This document shows, piece after piece, positions 51,795 to 61,544 of a DNA stretch of 64,000 nt (position 1 is its first letter; each line of letters starts with the position of its first letter). The stretch is from contig PDIP01000082.1 in NCBI GenBank assembly GCA_002811645.1, forward strand, positions 64,697 through 128,696, read 5' to 3'. A program made the position numbers and the translations under genes. Under the pieces are notes generated by a model. The model saw only the letters and a list, made by a program, of their open reading frames with translations, was not told where the DNA came from and did no database searches. Source of the DNA: Corallochytrium limacisporum. Taxonomy: Eukaryota > Opisthokonta.

Positions 51795-54119
51795 ATGAAG
51801 GGTCCAGCACGGCGAGCCGTGTCGCAAACAATGAAATTGCGGCCGTCAGCCAGGCCGAAACGACTCACTGGTAGGACACCTAAGTCGAGAGGCAAGGTCT
51901 CGCCTCTGGAGACTTCAAGAGAAATCCACAAGACGCTGCACCAGCAGCAGAGGTACGATGTACCGGACTGGATGCGGATAGCATCTATTAACGTAGATAG
52001 TCCGCCCAAATTTATTTTCTTCCAATTACCACCGGAAAAAGACCCCGAGTACAATAGGCTGTCGCGGATAGTTGGCAGCGTCCCGGATTCACTCAATTTC
52101 ATTGACACACTGCCGCAGAATTCGTTCGAGCGGGGCACACGGGCTGTGGATATTGACAGAAATGCTCCATTGCTCCACAAGGTTCAAGACGCTACCCTGT
52201 TTCAGATGGGTGCATTGGACTATCGTCTCATGATCAACCATGTGGAGAACTGCCACCTGTGGGCGCGCGCCGAGGCACAACTGTGGACAAGGCTCGCGGA
52301 CAACCTGCCAGTGGACAAGAAGCAGCGTGGTTACCGGCAGAAAGTCCGGGATGAAAAGCGAGCTATGGATGCTACTATGGAACAGCAAGTCGACGACCAC
52401 GTCCAGTACGTCAACGAATTACGGGAGCACCTGGCGTCGGTAACTGGATGGGGAATGGGCGGACAATATCCGCATCCCACGGAACCAGCACTCAGAAGGG
52501 ACTCCCACTTCAAAGACTGTGCGGAGGTTGATATGGCACGGGAACCATTTGTGCAAATGATCAAGCAGCAGATCTCTAAGACCCTTGTGTCTCATGCCAG
52601 TGATGGAGACTTAGGTGCATATGCTCAGTACTTGGGACATGATCTGAACTATTACAAGCCTCAGGTGGCTCGTGCGTTGGCCAGTGTTGCGTCTCTTTTC
52701 GGAGTTGGTAGTAGCAAGCAGGCTGGTGACTTTGACGTGTCCACATGGACTCCAGAAATGAGAGAGGCCGTACGCAACGAGATCGCAGATGATCTTGCCC
52801 CTCAAGTGGTAAACTCAATGACATGGTATACATATTTTCATCAGAATGTGGAGCCTTTGAAGGCACCGTTGGTCATGGAGGCACCTAAAGGATACTTTGA
52901 CGAAGCACCTTTCTGTGGTGCCCATGTCATTGACTACGGTATGCTTCCCTATCTGCGGGCACGCGATCGCCACCTAACGGGTGTGAGAGGGATTCCTCAA
53001 CATTTTGTGTACTTTACGTATTTCTTCACACCCATGAAGGGCAATGCGATCATGTACACGCTGACAGATGCACCTAAGTACGAAGAAGAGTTGTCAAAAC
53101 CTGGGACAGAGCAGTCCGAGTTTGCTCTGAGGTTGGAACGAATGTCAATCTACGACAATTTTGTGACCGTTTGGCCCCAGGATGAGAAACCGGGGCGTGA
53201 ATTGATTGACCCCTTTGACAATTCAGTGACTGATGGGCCAAGGACACTCGAACGTCATCAAGCAGCGGAACGGGCATACTTTGAGAGGATGCGTAGGCTC
53301 TGTCAGGAACAGTCGCTGCAAAGTGTTGCCCTTCGGAAGGATATTGCGCGACTTTCAGATCTCGACATCGATGACTACAACCACGAGGCCATAGGCCGAG
53401 TCTTCACTAGTTTCGACACAGCATACGGTAACGAGTGGCAGGACATGTTTGGTCTTGAAGAAGCGAGTCGACACTACCACACAAATGTTCTCACTTTGGC
53501 GGTGCCGTACTTCATGCCGTTCCGTGAGGTATTGCCGCAGTGGCTGTTTCGAATGAGGCGCTGCTTCTGGATCGGAAGGTGCTTGGCTGAAATGTCTGCG
53601 GTGACTCGCCATCCGCAAGCCTGGCATGGCCAGCACGAGGCACAACGTATTGCGTTGTACCATGCTGCATACACCGAGGAGAGCCCCGGTGATGCCCTGG
53701 AAGACCATCTCTATCACCAAAGCTTCCTACACCAAGCGGTGAACAATAGTCAGGTTGAGTTTTCGCAAGCTGTGCATCAGCTTGCGCAGACCAAACACCC
53801 CATGTATCATACTCCAGAAGTCACCGATGCTTTTCTCAAGGCAGCAGAAGCACTGGATACCACACGAAAATCATCCTTGGGCTTCATGGGTCGCCCTGGC
53901 CGCTACCAAACATCAGAAGCCTATTTTGACCACTTCTTCCAAGACAAAGAAGTCGAGTTCGACGCGAGTGCAACCCAACAGCACCTTCGTGACGACATTC
54001 TCGGTCCTTTGATGTTCAACATGGCTACAAATCAGTGGAAGGAGCACTCTGATAGCATGGTACAGAAGGCGGCGGGAGAAGATGAGCGTGAAGCCGGAAA
54101 TGAAGGCCCGAAAACATGA
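51795..54119 (+). CDS. Unrecognised 774-residue protein with mitochondrial-type N-terminus
   Basis: A long intact frame. The first 40 residues are rich in Arg, Lys, Ser and Thr and lack acidic residues (MKGPARRAVSQTMKLRPSAR...), typical of a mitochondrial presequence. The rest is soluble and rich in aromatic residues and His. Stretches such as NAPLLHKVQDATLFQMGALD, NHVENCHLWARAEAQLW and HFVYFTYFFTPMKGNAIMY lightly recall the mL37/mL65 (MRPL37/MRPS30) mitoribosomal family. This protein is nearly twice as long as those, and I could not confirm the resemblance. The ATG at 51795 is preferred; the frame extends upstream only to a GTG. A candidate intron abuts the start. A C-run/G-run block begins 8 nt after the stop. 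The function is unknown. Confidence 0.85.
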   Translation: MKGPARRAVSQTMKLRPSARPKRLTGRTPKSRGKVSPLETSREIHKTLHQQQRYDVPDWMRIASINVDSPPKFIFFQLPPEKDPEYNRLSRIVGSVPDSLNFIDTLPQNSFERGTRAVDIDRNAPLLHKVQDATLFQMGALDYRLMINHVENCHLWARAEAQLWTRLADNLPVDKKQRGYRQKVRDEKRAMDATMEQQVDDHVQYVNELREHLASVTGWGMGGQYPHPTEPALRRDSHFKDCAEVDMAREPFVQMIKQQISKTLVSHASDGDLGAYAQYLGHDLNYYKPQVARALASVASLFGVGSSKQAGDFDVSTWTPEMREAVRNEIADDLAPQVVNSMTWYTYFHQNVEPLKAPLVMEAPKGYFDEAPFCGAHVIDYGMLPYLRARDRHLTGVRGIPQHFVYFTYFFTPMKGNAIMYTLTDAPKYEEELSKPGTEQSEFALRLERMSIYDNFVTVWPQDEKPGRELIDPFDNSVTDGPRTLERHQAAERAYFERMRRLCQEQSLQSVALRKDIARLSDLDIDDYNHEAIGRVFTSFDTAYGNEWQDMFGLEEASRHYHTNVLTLAVPYFMPFREVLPQWLFRMRRCFWIGRCLAEMSAVTRHPQAWHGQHEAQRIALYHAAYTEESPGDALEDHLYHQSFLHQAVNNSQVEFSQAVHQLAQTKHPMYHTPEVTDAFLKAAEALDTTRKSSLGFMGRPGRYQTSEAYFDHFFQDKEVEFDASATQQHLRDDILGPLMFNMATNQWKEHSDSMVQKAAGEDEREAGNEGPKT

Positions 54120-54127
54120 GCGAGAAG

Positions 54128-54151
54128 CCCCCCTTCCCGGAGGGGGGGGGG
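54128..54151. repeat. C-run/G-run self-complementary block just after stop
   Basis: CCCCCC-TTCCCGGA-G(10), starting 8 nt after the TGA of the 774-residue gene. The transcript could form a strong GC hairpin right at the 3' UTR start, as after UFD2. Confidence 0.75.
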
Positions 54152-54389
54152 AAAGGGAGAGGGGAAAGGTTAAGGGTGCCGGTATACACGGTGAGACTTC
54201 CCGTTTGCCAGTCTCACCCATCTCTGCCCAAGTTAGCACACACGCTTCGGAGCTGTCCTCCACAGGGTACATGAAGGGTCTTTGTTCAGTGTGGTGACTT
54301 CATTCCACAAGGAGTGAAAACATTTGAAGTAATAATTTGTGTAATATAAGCAACAAAGTTCATAGGATAATAGTAAGAGGGTCAGGAAG

Positions 54390-55087
54390 ATGGCTACAGC
54401 TGGCGAAGACCGTGGGATCTGTGCCCTTAGCGAGATCCAGAACTTTGAACAGGGATCCAATGCTGCTGAGCGCGCAAAACTACGACATGCTGCCAAGAAG
54501 AAGATACTTTCTGAGGAGGGGAAAGAGAATAACCGAACAACTCTCTCAAAAAGGAAACCTGTGGTCTCGAGGACGGCAGTCTGCAAGGAATCTGGGACTC
54601 AAACTGAGCTGATCGGGGAAGACCTAGACTTTAAAATAGAGTGGATGAAATTCCTTAGAACCAAACAACGTCCGAATCTATGGTGTCGTTTGTGTGGTAC
54701 TGCTGAGACCAGCAATTGGCGTACGGGCCCTTGGGGCGGTCAGACGCTGTGCAAGTAAGTGCCAGATAAAGTCTACGGCAAGCAACTAAACATGAGAGAA
54801 CAAATGGATATTGACCAAACTTCCGAAACAGTGGTTGTGGTAGTGCATACCTAGGCTATGGTAGAGCAGTAAGCATGGATTTGTCCATGTTCAAGGGCGA
54901 AAAGAATCGTACAGTTCCCGTAGCGATCGACGACCCAGACCTGTTCTGTAGGTTGAGGAACCCAAAGAAGCTCATGTCCGGGCGCAAACGCTCTGGGACG
55001 GCCAACAGGAAGGAGATGGAAGAGACAGCCTCCATCCTACTGGGGCTAAGCACTGCCGGCCGCACTCAAGAGCTGCAGAAGATATGA
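54390..55087 (+). CDS. GATA-type zinc-finger protein (two exons, intron 54755-54831)
   Basis: A spliced gene, exons 54390-54754 and 54832-55087, giving 206 residues. Exon 1 ends inside the finger after CRLCGTAETSNWRTGPWGGQ; removal of a 77-nt GTAAGT...CAG intron joins TGC-AA to T-GGT and completes Leu-Cys-Asn-Gly-Cys-Gly. The cysteines are at 99, 102, 121 and 124, so the finger is C-x2-C-x18-C-x2-C, the loop length of plant and fungal (WC-1-like) GATA fingers rather than the 17 of animal GATA factors. A DNA-binding transcription or chromatin role is expected. The tail is basic (RNPKKLMSGRKRSG) and has an amphipathic ETASILLGLS segment. The reconstruction is strongly supported by the restored finger. 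Confidence 0.88.
54755..54831 (+). other. Spliceosomal intron of GATA-finger gene
   Basis: A 77-nt intron with donor GTAAGT and acceptor ACAG. A CAACTAAAC branch-like sequence lies around 54782-54790. It splits codon Asn122 after its second base. Without splicing, both halves of the zinc finger are truncated by stops. Confidence 0.87.
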
Positions 55088-55285
55088 CCTGACTATTGAA
55101 GTTCCCAGAAAATTCTACTCTACAATTCATGAAGCAGGCACTGGCTTTGGGCCTTTCAAGTGCTATTTCCAAACTGTGACTCTAATATGTATGAACTATG
55201 CGGTAACGTAAATGCAAACGATGACGACGAATAGAAGTGCCAAAAGGGAGTATGTGGGCGTCGTCTTTTCTTTAACAACGGATAG

Positions 55286-56488
55286 TCATGGGACATGCGC
55301 CCCGAGGTGTATGGTCTCCATAGCGCAGTGACGACTGCAAACCTGGTGCGCGAGGGGCATGAGGCTGAAGGGTCCAGACCGTAGGGCCCGACAGGTTTCC
55401 GGGGCCATGTAGTTGTGGCTGATGCAAACGAAAGGATCCGTGTAGTATGGACCCTTGCAGTAGTGGCAAGTCTGCGGCTCACCAACCACATTGTCGATTA
55501 CGTCCTTGGGGATGATCTTCTGCAGACGTCCCATCGGCATCGTCCGAATGACCACGCGAGAGGCCAGTGATTGCAATGTCTGCACCCCCGGGTCAACGAT
55601 CCGTGGAACAACCTCGTCATCAATGGGCAGGTCGCAGTTGAAGCTTACCAGGCTGCGCAATTTGCAGAATTCGTACGGCAGCGAGGAAAGGTTGTTGCCC
55701 TTGCAGTACAGGACGGACAGCTGCGTGAGGTTACCGAGTTCCGGGATAAGCGCGGTCAGACGATTGTTGCGCACATAAAGCCAAGACAACTTCGCTAGAC
55801 GACCCATGCTCCGTGGCAGTGTTGTGATGAGATTGCTCGTCACATCAAGGATGGTCAGATTGCGAAGGTCCCCGATGCTCTCCGGCAGCTCCTCCAGGGC
55901 GCAGTTGTAAGCGTAGACCACGGACAGGTTTCCGCACTGAGTGATTTCCTCCGGCAGGTGCTTCAAAGTAGGATTATTGCTAAGATAGATCTTTTCCAAA
56001 GATTGACATTGCCCGATTTCCGGTGGCAGCTCTACCAATTCGTTGCTGTGCAGGTCGAGGACGGTGATGTTGAGCTCTGTAAAGAACTCGCCCGGCAGTG
56101 TCCTCAAACCATTGTCATTGAGGTAGACCGTCGTCAGGCTGCGCATGCTGACGATGGACTTGGGTATGCTTCCGATACGGTTAGTGGTCAAGTCCAAAAG
56201 GTGAGCCTTGGCCATCTGTGTTACTTCTGAGGGCAAGCAAGTCAGTGCCCGGTCGAACAGATAGATCTCTTGGTCGTGGACGGTCATAACGGCCACAGAA
56301 CCATTGGGCAAGGTCACAGGGATCACTTCTTTCTCCGGATGTCGCACCAAAGACACCTCCTTACTGATGGAGTCAATGGTTACGTTGAGTCCGATTTCTG
56401 GGTGAGTAAAATAGTCCATTCTGTTAGGCATGAAGAGGGCGCGCAGACCAGCCGTCTGAGCTCCAAGAACTCCCGGACTATCGATCAT
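55286..56488 (-). CDS. Leucine-rich repeat protein with Cys-rich C-terminus (LRRC58-like)
   Basis: A 400-residue protein with about nine SHOC2-type leucine-rich repeats between residues 75 and 290 (pattern LxxLxLxxNxLxxLPxxI, for example ITVLDLHSNELVELPPEIG). The N-terminal 75 residues are not recognised. The C-terminus carries paired cysteines, C341-x2-C344 in TCHYCKGPYYTDPFV and C384-x3-C388 in VCSRHC. This is reminiscent of the C-terminal C-x2-C-G-x-Y/C-S-x2-C region of animal LRRC58, and could bind zinc. LRR proteins of this class are scaffolds; no enzymatic domain is present. The ATG at 56486-56488 is the start. The LRR call is certain, the LRRC58 link moderate. Confidence 0.9.
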   Translation of the reverse strand: MIDSPGVLGAQTAGLRALFMPNRMDYFTHPEIGLNVTIDSISKEVSLVRHPEKEVIPVTLPNGSVAVMTVHDQEIYLFDRALTCLPSEVTQMAKAHLLDLTTNRIGSIPKSIVSMRSLTTVYLNDNGLRTLPGEFFTELNITVLDLHSNELVELPPEIGQCQSLEKIYLSNNPTLKHLPEEITQCGNLSVVYAYNCALEELPESIGDLRNLTILDVTSNLITTLPRSMGRLAKLSWLYVRNNRLTALIPELGNLTQLSVLYCKGNNLSSLPYEFCKLRSLVSFNCDLPIDDEVVPRIVDPGVQTLQSLASRVVIRTMPMGRLQKIIPKDVIDNVVGEPQTCHYCKGPYYTDPFVCISHNYMAPETCRALRSGPFSLMPLAHQVCSRHCAMETIHLGAHVP

Positions 56489-57370
56489 GGTTACTGATTC
56501 TTTAACTGTAGTTCAAATACGGTCCTTGTGGCAAGTCTGCTTTCTTCACTGTCCGCCACTTAACTCTACCACATTACTATTGGACGTTCCTGTAGGTACA
56601 CAATATATTTCTTTAGTCGCACTAGAGCTCTACTATTGCTCGATTCTTCACGTGCCGGTGTCCAACCCCGCATGGTGCGCGATCGCGGTGCCACCTTATA
56701 CCTGCAATGTCTGCCACATCATCGTGGGGCCCGTAATCCTCCGTCTCGTTCCCATTCTCCTGCTCACATACTGCCACAGCAGTGGTGAAGTTGTCGGCTG
56801 TGCGGACACGTACATGCGCCGCTAATTCATTACGGCAACGTCTCTACCGTGGACTATTGCGAGCCTGCGCGCACCAGACTGCTCGCCGGGCCTCGCGCGA
56901 GGGGGGGGCGAAACGACCCGCGAGGCGGGAACGACAATCTATCTGGGTCCGACAAAACTGAGAGAAATTTATCAGTTTATTTATTATTGAATGTGAAATT
57001 TCTCGACGGACGGAAACGCAGTGGACGAGGGTCGCCCGCAGCACAGAAAACCCGTCGCTGATCCCCCCGACCAATCGATCATCTTCGGTTCCTTTGCGGT
57101 TCGTTTCCCCCAGCGCGCGCGATAGGCGATGTGCAGACAAATATGCATCCGCCCTTGTGATGTCAGAACATTTTGTACCGAAATTGTCGTGGTAGTCACA
57201 TCTCTACCTATCTTTTCTTTGTTCTCCCTTCGATTCATATCGCACGGGGACGGAAGGCCCCTCCCCCCCCCTCTCCATTTTCCAAACCACCACGGTCCAA
57301 ACGGGCGGGTGAGTTCCTTAGTCGGCCCCGAAGGAACAGAACGGAACGGCAGGGAAGGGAAGGGTGGGGG

Positions 57371-57642
57371 NNNNNNNNNNNNNNNNNNNNNNNNNNNNNN
57401 NNNNNNNNNNNNNNNNNNNNNNNNNNNNNNNNNNNNNNNNNNNNNNNNNNNNNNNNNNNNNNNNNNNNNNNNNNNNNNNNNNNNNNNNNNNNNNNNNNNN
57501 NNNNNNNNNNNNNNNNNNNNNNNNNNNNNNNNNNNNNNNNNNNNNNNNNNNNNNNNNNNNNNNNNNNNNNNNNNNNNNNNNNNNNNNNNNNNNNNNNNNN
57601 NNNNNNNNNNNNNNNNNNNNNNNNNNNNNNNNNNNNNNNNNN
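57371..57642. other. Assembly gap (272 N)
   Basis: A run of N flanked on the left by GGGAAGGGAAGGGTGGGGG and on the right by CCCTCCCTCCCTCC. The missing DNA is probably another G-run/C-run structure that blocked sequencing. Confidence 0.99.
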
Positions 57643-59318
57643 CCCTCCCTCCCTCCTTCCACCTCACCGTGGCTGGGATACGGCTGAAGGTAGGCGATCA
57701 GCGGCCCAAAACAAAGGAAAAAAAGAGAGAGAGAGAAAAAGGGAGCTAAATTTTACTTCTCTTGGGAGTTATTTTCTTAAACTTCCCGCTTCCCAAGATC
57801 AAATTTTTTCCAGTTCTTTTATTATCGAAAATGGTGGAACACACGATCGCTCAGACCCCAAAATGGAAGGAATGATAGGAGAAATGCAGCAGAAACCACG
57901 GTGGAAATTTTTTCTTATCCTCCCCGCTCTCGTACCATTCAAGAGAAAGAAGAGAAATTTTTCTCGGCTCCCGCGACCCTCTCTCCGTACTTTTAGTACT
58001 GCACACATTTGAATCAGAGCAGCACTGCAACACTTCGAGCGGTACCAGAGCAAGAGAAAAACGCGGGCCGGCCCTGCGCTGGACGGACTCACAACCGAGG
58101 AGCCGGGAACCGGGGAGGACAGTGCGGGGCAGTAGAGGAAATGAAACCTGGACAGTAAAAGCCCAAAGGGGACGATCCGATCCAAGCGAGCGATAGAGAG
58201 CTGGAGCCCGGGAGCAAAGGCGAGGGAAGAAAACGGTTAGGGGGGAGAATTGGGCAGGTAAAAGACGGGACCTTGAGAGCCGAGAGCGCCCATGCCCGCC
58301 TACTACTCCCACCGCAAAACCAAACCAAACCAAAAAGAATTTTAAAAGGAAAGAAAGAAAGAAAGGGGGGAGGAGCATATGAATATTAGCAAGCAAAAAA
58401 GGGAACGAAGAAAGAAGAAGAAGAAACAGGAAAAAATGTAGTTCAGTTTTGTTTTTTTTTATTTTTCTGCATAGCCCCGGTGTGTGCTCACGGGGCAATC
58501 CCAAGGCCAGGTATTTTTAACCCCAAGAGCGGGTCAGGATAAAGGCGAAAAAAGAAACGAAAAAATACACGACCAGAACTGGCGATTTGCCAGCGCCCCG
58601 CACGGGGCCAAAAACCCCGGGGCTTGGGGGCGGGAGGACACTGGGAAGAGCGATGGGAAAGAGAAAAAGTCCCAAGGGTCCAAATTTAATCGGGGCGGGA
58701 CACCCTTTGCGGGGAGAAAAGCCTCGTGCCCGGTCCACACACCATTTCGACAGGATCACGGAAAGAGATGGATTGTTGCGATGGTAATTTGATAGTAAAT
58801 GTACTGAAGTGACATTCCTAATTTGATAGCCTCTGCCAAAAGTATCGCACCACTGTGTTTTTTTTAGAGCGCGCTACCTCTGGTGGGACCTTCCCCCCCC
58901 CCTACCGCCCAAACCTCCTATGCCCCCGACCGTGCCTTTGCACAGTTTCTACTGGCAGTACAAAAAGTATAGAGAAAAACAACTTACCACGGGCGTACAA
59001 GAATAGTGCCTTGGGGTCAGGTTCCGGTCAGCAGAGGCCAAGTGGCGAAAACGGAGGGTGAGGTCCCGAGACAGGCAAGTTGTGCTCGGGTCGGTGGATC
59101 CGTCCATTGAAGAATGCAGCATGCAAAACAAAGCATCAAAGACCTAACAGAGGCTGGACGTGAACGTAAATTCACCTACGTCACCTCCATGTGCATCACG
59201 TTGACGTTGAATGACACATCGTGAGCTGCCTGCCTTTGGAATCGCGAACCACTCCCCAAAGATGTGTGCCGGGGGTTCGGGACAGACCCGCACTTACACA
59301 CACACCCAAAGAGAGAAG

Positions 59319-59335
59319 AGACACAGAGAGAGAGA

Positions 59336-59388
<53 letters not shown>

Positions 59389-59389
59389 T
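59319..59389. repeat. (GA)n microsatellite
   Basis: About 70 bp of GA dinucleotides with a few CA and GG interruptions, preceded by a short CA run (59296-59305). Confidence 0.95.
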
Positions 59390-60469
59390 GAGCAGTGGTG
59401 GTCGGGGAGGAGGGGAGAGTTTGGTGGTGGGCGAAAGGAGGAGAAGGAGAGCGGGCGGAGTGGCAAGGCGACGGATGATGGCCCTTTCTAACCGGAGGCC
59501 AATCAATTGGCTTGCTGCCCTTTGAAGGCAAAAAAAAAAAAAAACCGACAAGGGAGAAGTAACTGACGCATGCGCGCGAGGAGATTACGGCGGAAACCGG
59601 TGGAGGGGGAAGGGTAGAGATACGGCGGAAGGCGAAAATTGGGAGCCCATTATGTACTGATTGAGTACAGAACGGGTGGTGTAGATAAAACCGTTCGGGC
59701 AAATGAGAGGAGGCGATTGGAGACGGTGACACCCAAATGAGAGGGGCTGAGGGGCTTTATCTGCCGCAGTTGGTAGTGCAAATGTACTGAAGTATTGGAG
59801 AACCGTGTATCGGGCTGAACGGACCCCGTTGCATGTAAATCGGTGGGAGGCGACGGGAGTTGATGGTTGTCATAATCACATCGACGACCTCATCATTAGG
59901 ATCTGCTGTATCTGCGGCGAAGTGTGCGCACAATAATGTGGTTAAAGAGCTGGTGAAACGGGTCTGGCGATCTCTTCCTGTGTGTCGCAAAACTTGATCA
60001 TTGGGATTGTGAACATTCGGACTGTGCTTGAAGATAAGGTATGGGTAGTGTTGATATTCTCAAGACAAGAACCACAGCCGCAGAGGAATCTGTTATATCA
60101 TAAGAATAATCTCTTCTCGATCCTGGAAGCATGCATTCTGGAACATGCTCGGTAGCATGGACTTGTCCTGGGAACTATGCTACCGCCTGACTTATCTTAT
60201 TTCCTACATCCATCAATGGATGTCCGTGCGTACCTTACGGTGACTTCCCCAGCTCGCTATTGTGGAGGAAGGGGGGGTGACGACCGGACGGTATTTTGGC
60301 TGTGCGCAGGAAGGTTGGAGGGAGAAGACCCCGGGGGGAGGGGGTTGGCTTTCAAATTTTCGCGCCGGAAAAGCCAGTCTTGCCCACTTGCGTGTGCACG
60401 TAGGTTCCAAACTGGACAACCAAATATTTGAACTGTGTACATACTTTATAAACCCTCCCCAACCCACCC

Positions 60470-60481
60470 GGGGGGGGGGGG
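60470..60481. repeat. 12-G run downstream of enoyl-CoA isomerase gene
   Basis: An uninterrupted G12 preceded by CCCACCC and followed by TAGGGGGGG. It lies about 110 nt beyond the isomerase stop on the transcribed strand. It is related to the C/G blocks but lacks a long C arm. Confidence 0.8.
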
Positions 60482-60590
60482 TAGGGGGGGAACTCCTTCA
60501 TCTCGGAAAATTGGTGGGGGGGGAGAGGTCGAATTCAGTATACGGAATTGATTGTGGCATTTCGGGCCCATTCCGCACAGAGTCTCGACT

Positions 60591-61544
60591 TCACTCTCCC
60601 TTGCGCTTCTTAGCAAGTTCCTGGGCCATCGCATCAAAGGCCCTTGCAGGGTCACCGCTGACAAAGCGACCAGCTAGAACAGTGGTTTCTTCGTCGTTGG
60701 CTTTGTTCATGCCTTCGCGGTAGCCGATGTTTAGTAACTGTTTGCCATGGACCAAAGAATCTGTGGGGTACTCGGCAATTCGGTCGGTGATCTTCTTCAA
60801 TTCTTCCTCGAACTTGTCATCATCAAATACTCGACTCACCATACCAGCCTGATGCATTTCCTCGGCAGTCATGATCTTGCCGGCGAGTAGGACATCGCCG
60901 GCAATTTGACGACCCATGATTCTCGGAAAGGTAAAGGACGACGTACCTTCCGGCGCAAGGCCAAGCTTCATGAATGGTGCACTCATGTATGCCGAGCGTG
61001 TCGCGTAGATCATGTCAAAGGTACCTAGAACTGCTGCCATGATGCCAATCACAGGACCGTTCATACCACAGATCAGAGGTTTGGAGAAGTTGCCAAAGGC
61101 CCGGGCCATCTTTGCGGAACCATTTGCGATTGTAGACCGCGCATGGTGATACGCCTCGCCGGGCGTGCCATCATACTTGGCAGCACTGTACAAAAGACCA
61201 TCTGGCTCAGATGCCTGATTTACGTCTGCTCCTGTTGACAAGAAGCGACCCGTGCCACGGAGGACCAGGCACTTCACTCGCGGGTCCTGATCCGCGTCCC
61301 GCAGCATGGCACTGGTTTGGTCATACATCTCCCACCGGATAGCATTGCCTTGCTTTGGCCTGTTCAAAGTCATGGTTGCAATCCCGTTAGGAGCTACATC
61401 GTAGAGAATTTGATCTTGCGCGTTTTCCGCAACTTCTGCGGAGCTTGCGTACGACCTTGCTGCAACCAAACCGCCAGCCACTGGCCTGAAGCTCTGGGCG
61501 CTGATTCTACGACCCGCAGTCGGGACAAGTTTCGTTACCAACAT
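60591..61544 (-). CDS. Enoyl-CoA isomerase/hydratase, mitochondrial (ECI2-like crotonase)
   Basis: A 317-residue crotonase-fold enzyme, most like the delta3,delta2-enoyl-CoA isomerases that shift double bonds so unsaturated acyl chains can be beta-oxidised. Residues 1-38 form an Arg/Ser/Ala-rich presequence without acidic residues (MLVTKLVPTAGRRISAQSFR...ARSYA), so mitochondrial import is likely; no PTS1 ends the protein (KRKGE). The oxyanion-hole segments are FLSTGADV and NGPVIGIMAAVLG. The single acidic residue in GLAPEGTSSFTFPRIMG matches the catalytic Glu of ECI2 (QSPEGCSSYTFPKIM). Human ECI2 has an extra acyl-CoA-binding domain that is absent here. A hydratase role cannot be excluded. 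Confidence 0.9.
   Translation of the reverse strand: MLVTKLVPTAGRRISAQSFRPVAGGLVAARSYASSAEVAENAQDQILYDVAPNGIATMTLNRPKQGNAIRWEMYDQTSAMLRDADQDPRVKCLVLRGTGRFLSTGADVNQASEPDGLLYSAAKYDGTPGEAYHHARSTIANGSAKMARAFGNFSKPLICGMNGPVIGIMAAVLGTFDMIYATRSAYMSAPFMKLGLAPEGTSSFTFPRIMGRQIAGDVLLAGKIMTAEEMHQAGMVSRVFDDDKFEEELKKITDRIAEYPTDSLVHGKQLLNIGYREGMNKANDEETTVLAGRFVSGDPARAFDAMAQELAKKRKGE

Larger units (their letters stand above)
56489..60590. other. 4.1 kb region with no supportable gene
   Basis: The stretch contains the second N gap, a strongly purine-rich plus strand at about 57840-58740 with AAAG repeats (58345-58366), a long GA microsatellite and a 12-G run (60470-60481). The frames, including one of 217 codons on the minus strand, follow the polypurine bias and show no domain. 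The LRR gene promoter lies at its left edge. Confidence 0.65.

Noticed and set aside
56984-58012. Frames spanning the second N gap
   Set aside because: The gap supplies most of the codons. The flanks are G/C-run translations without domains.
57851-58504. 217-codon minus-strand frame rich in Phe, Leu and Ser
   Set aside because: It mirrors a polypurine plus strand, which removes stops from the complement. The apparent hydrophobic segments are poly-pyrimidine artefacts.
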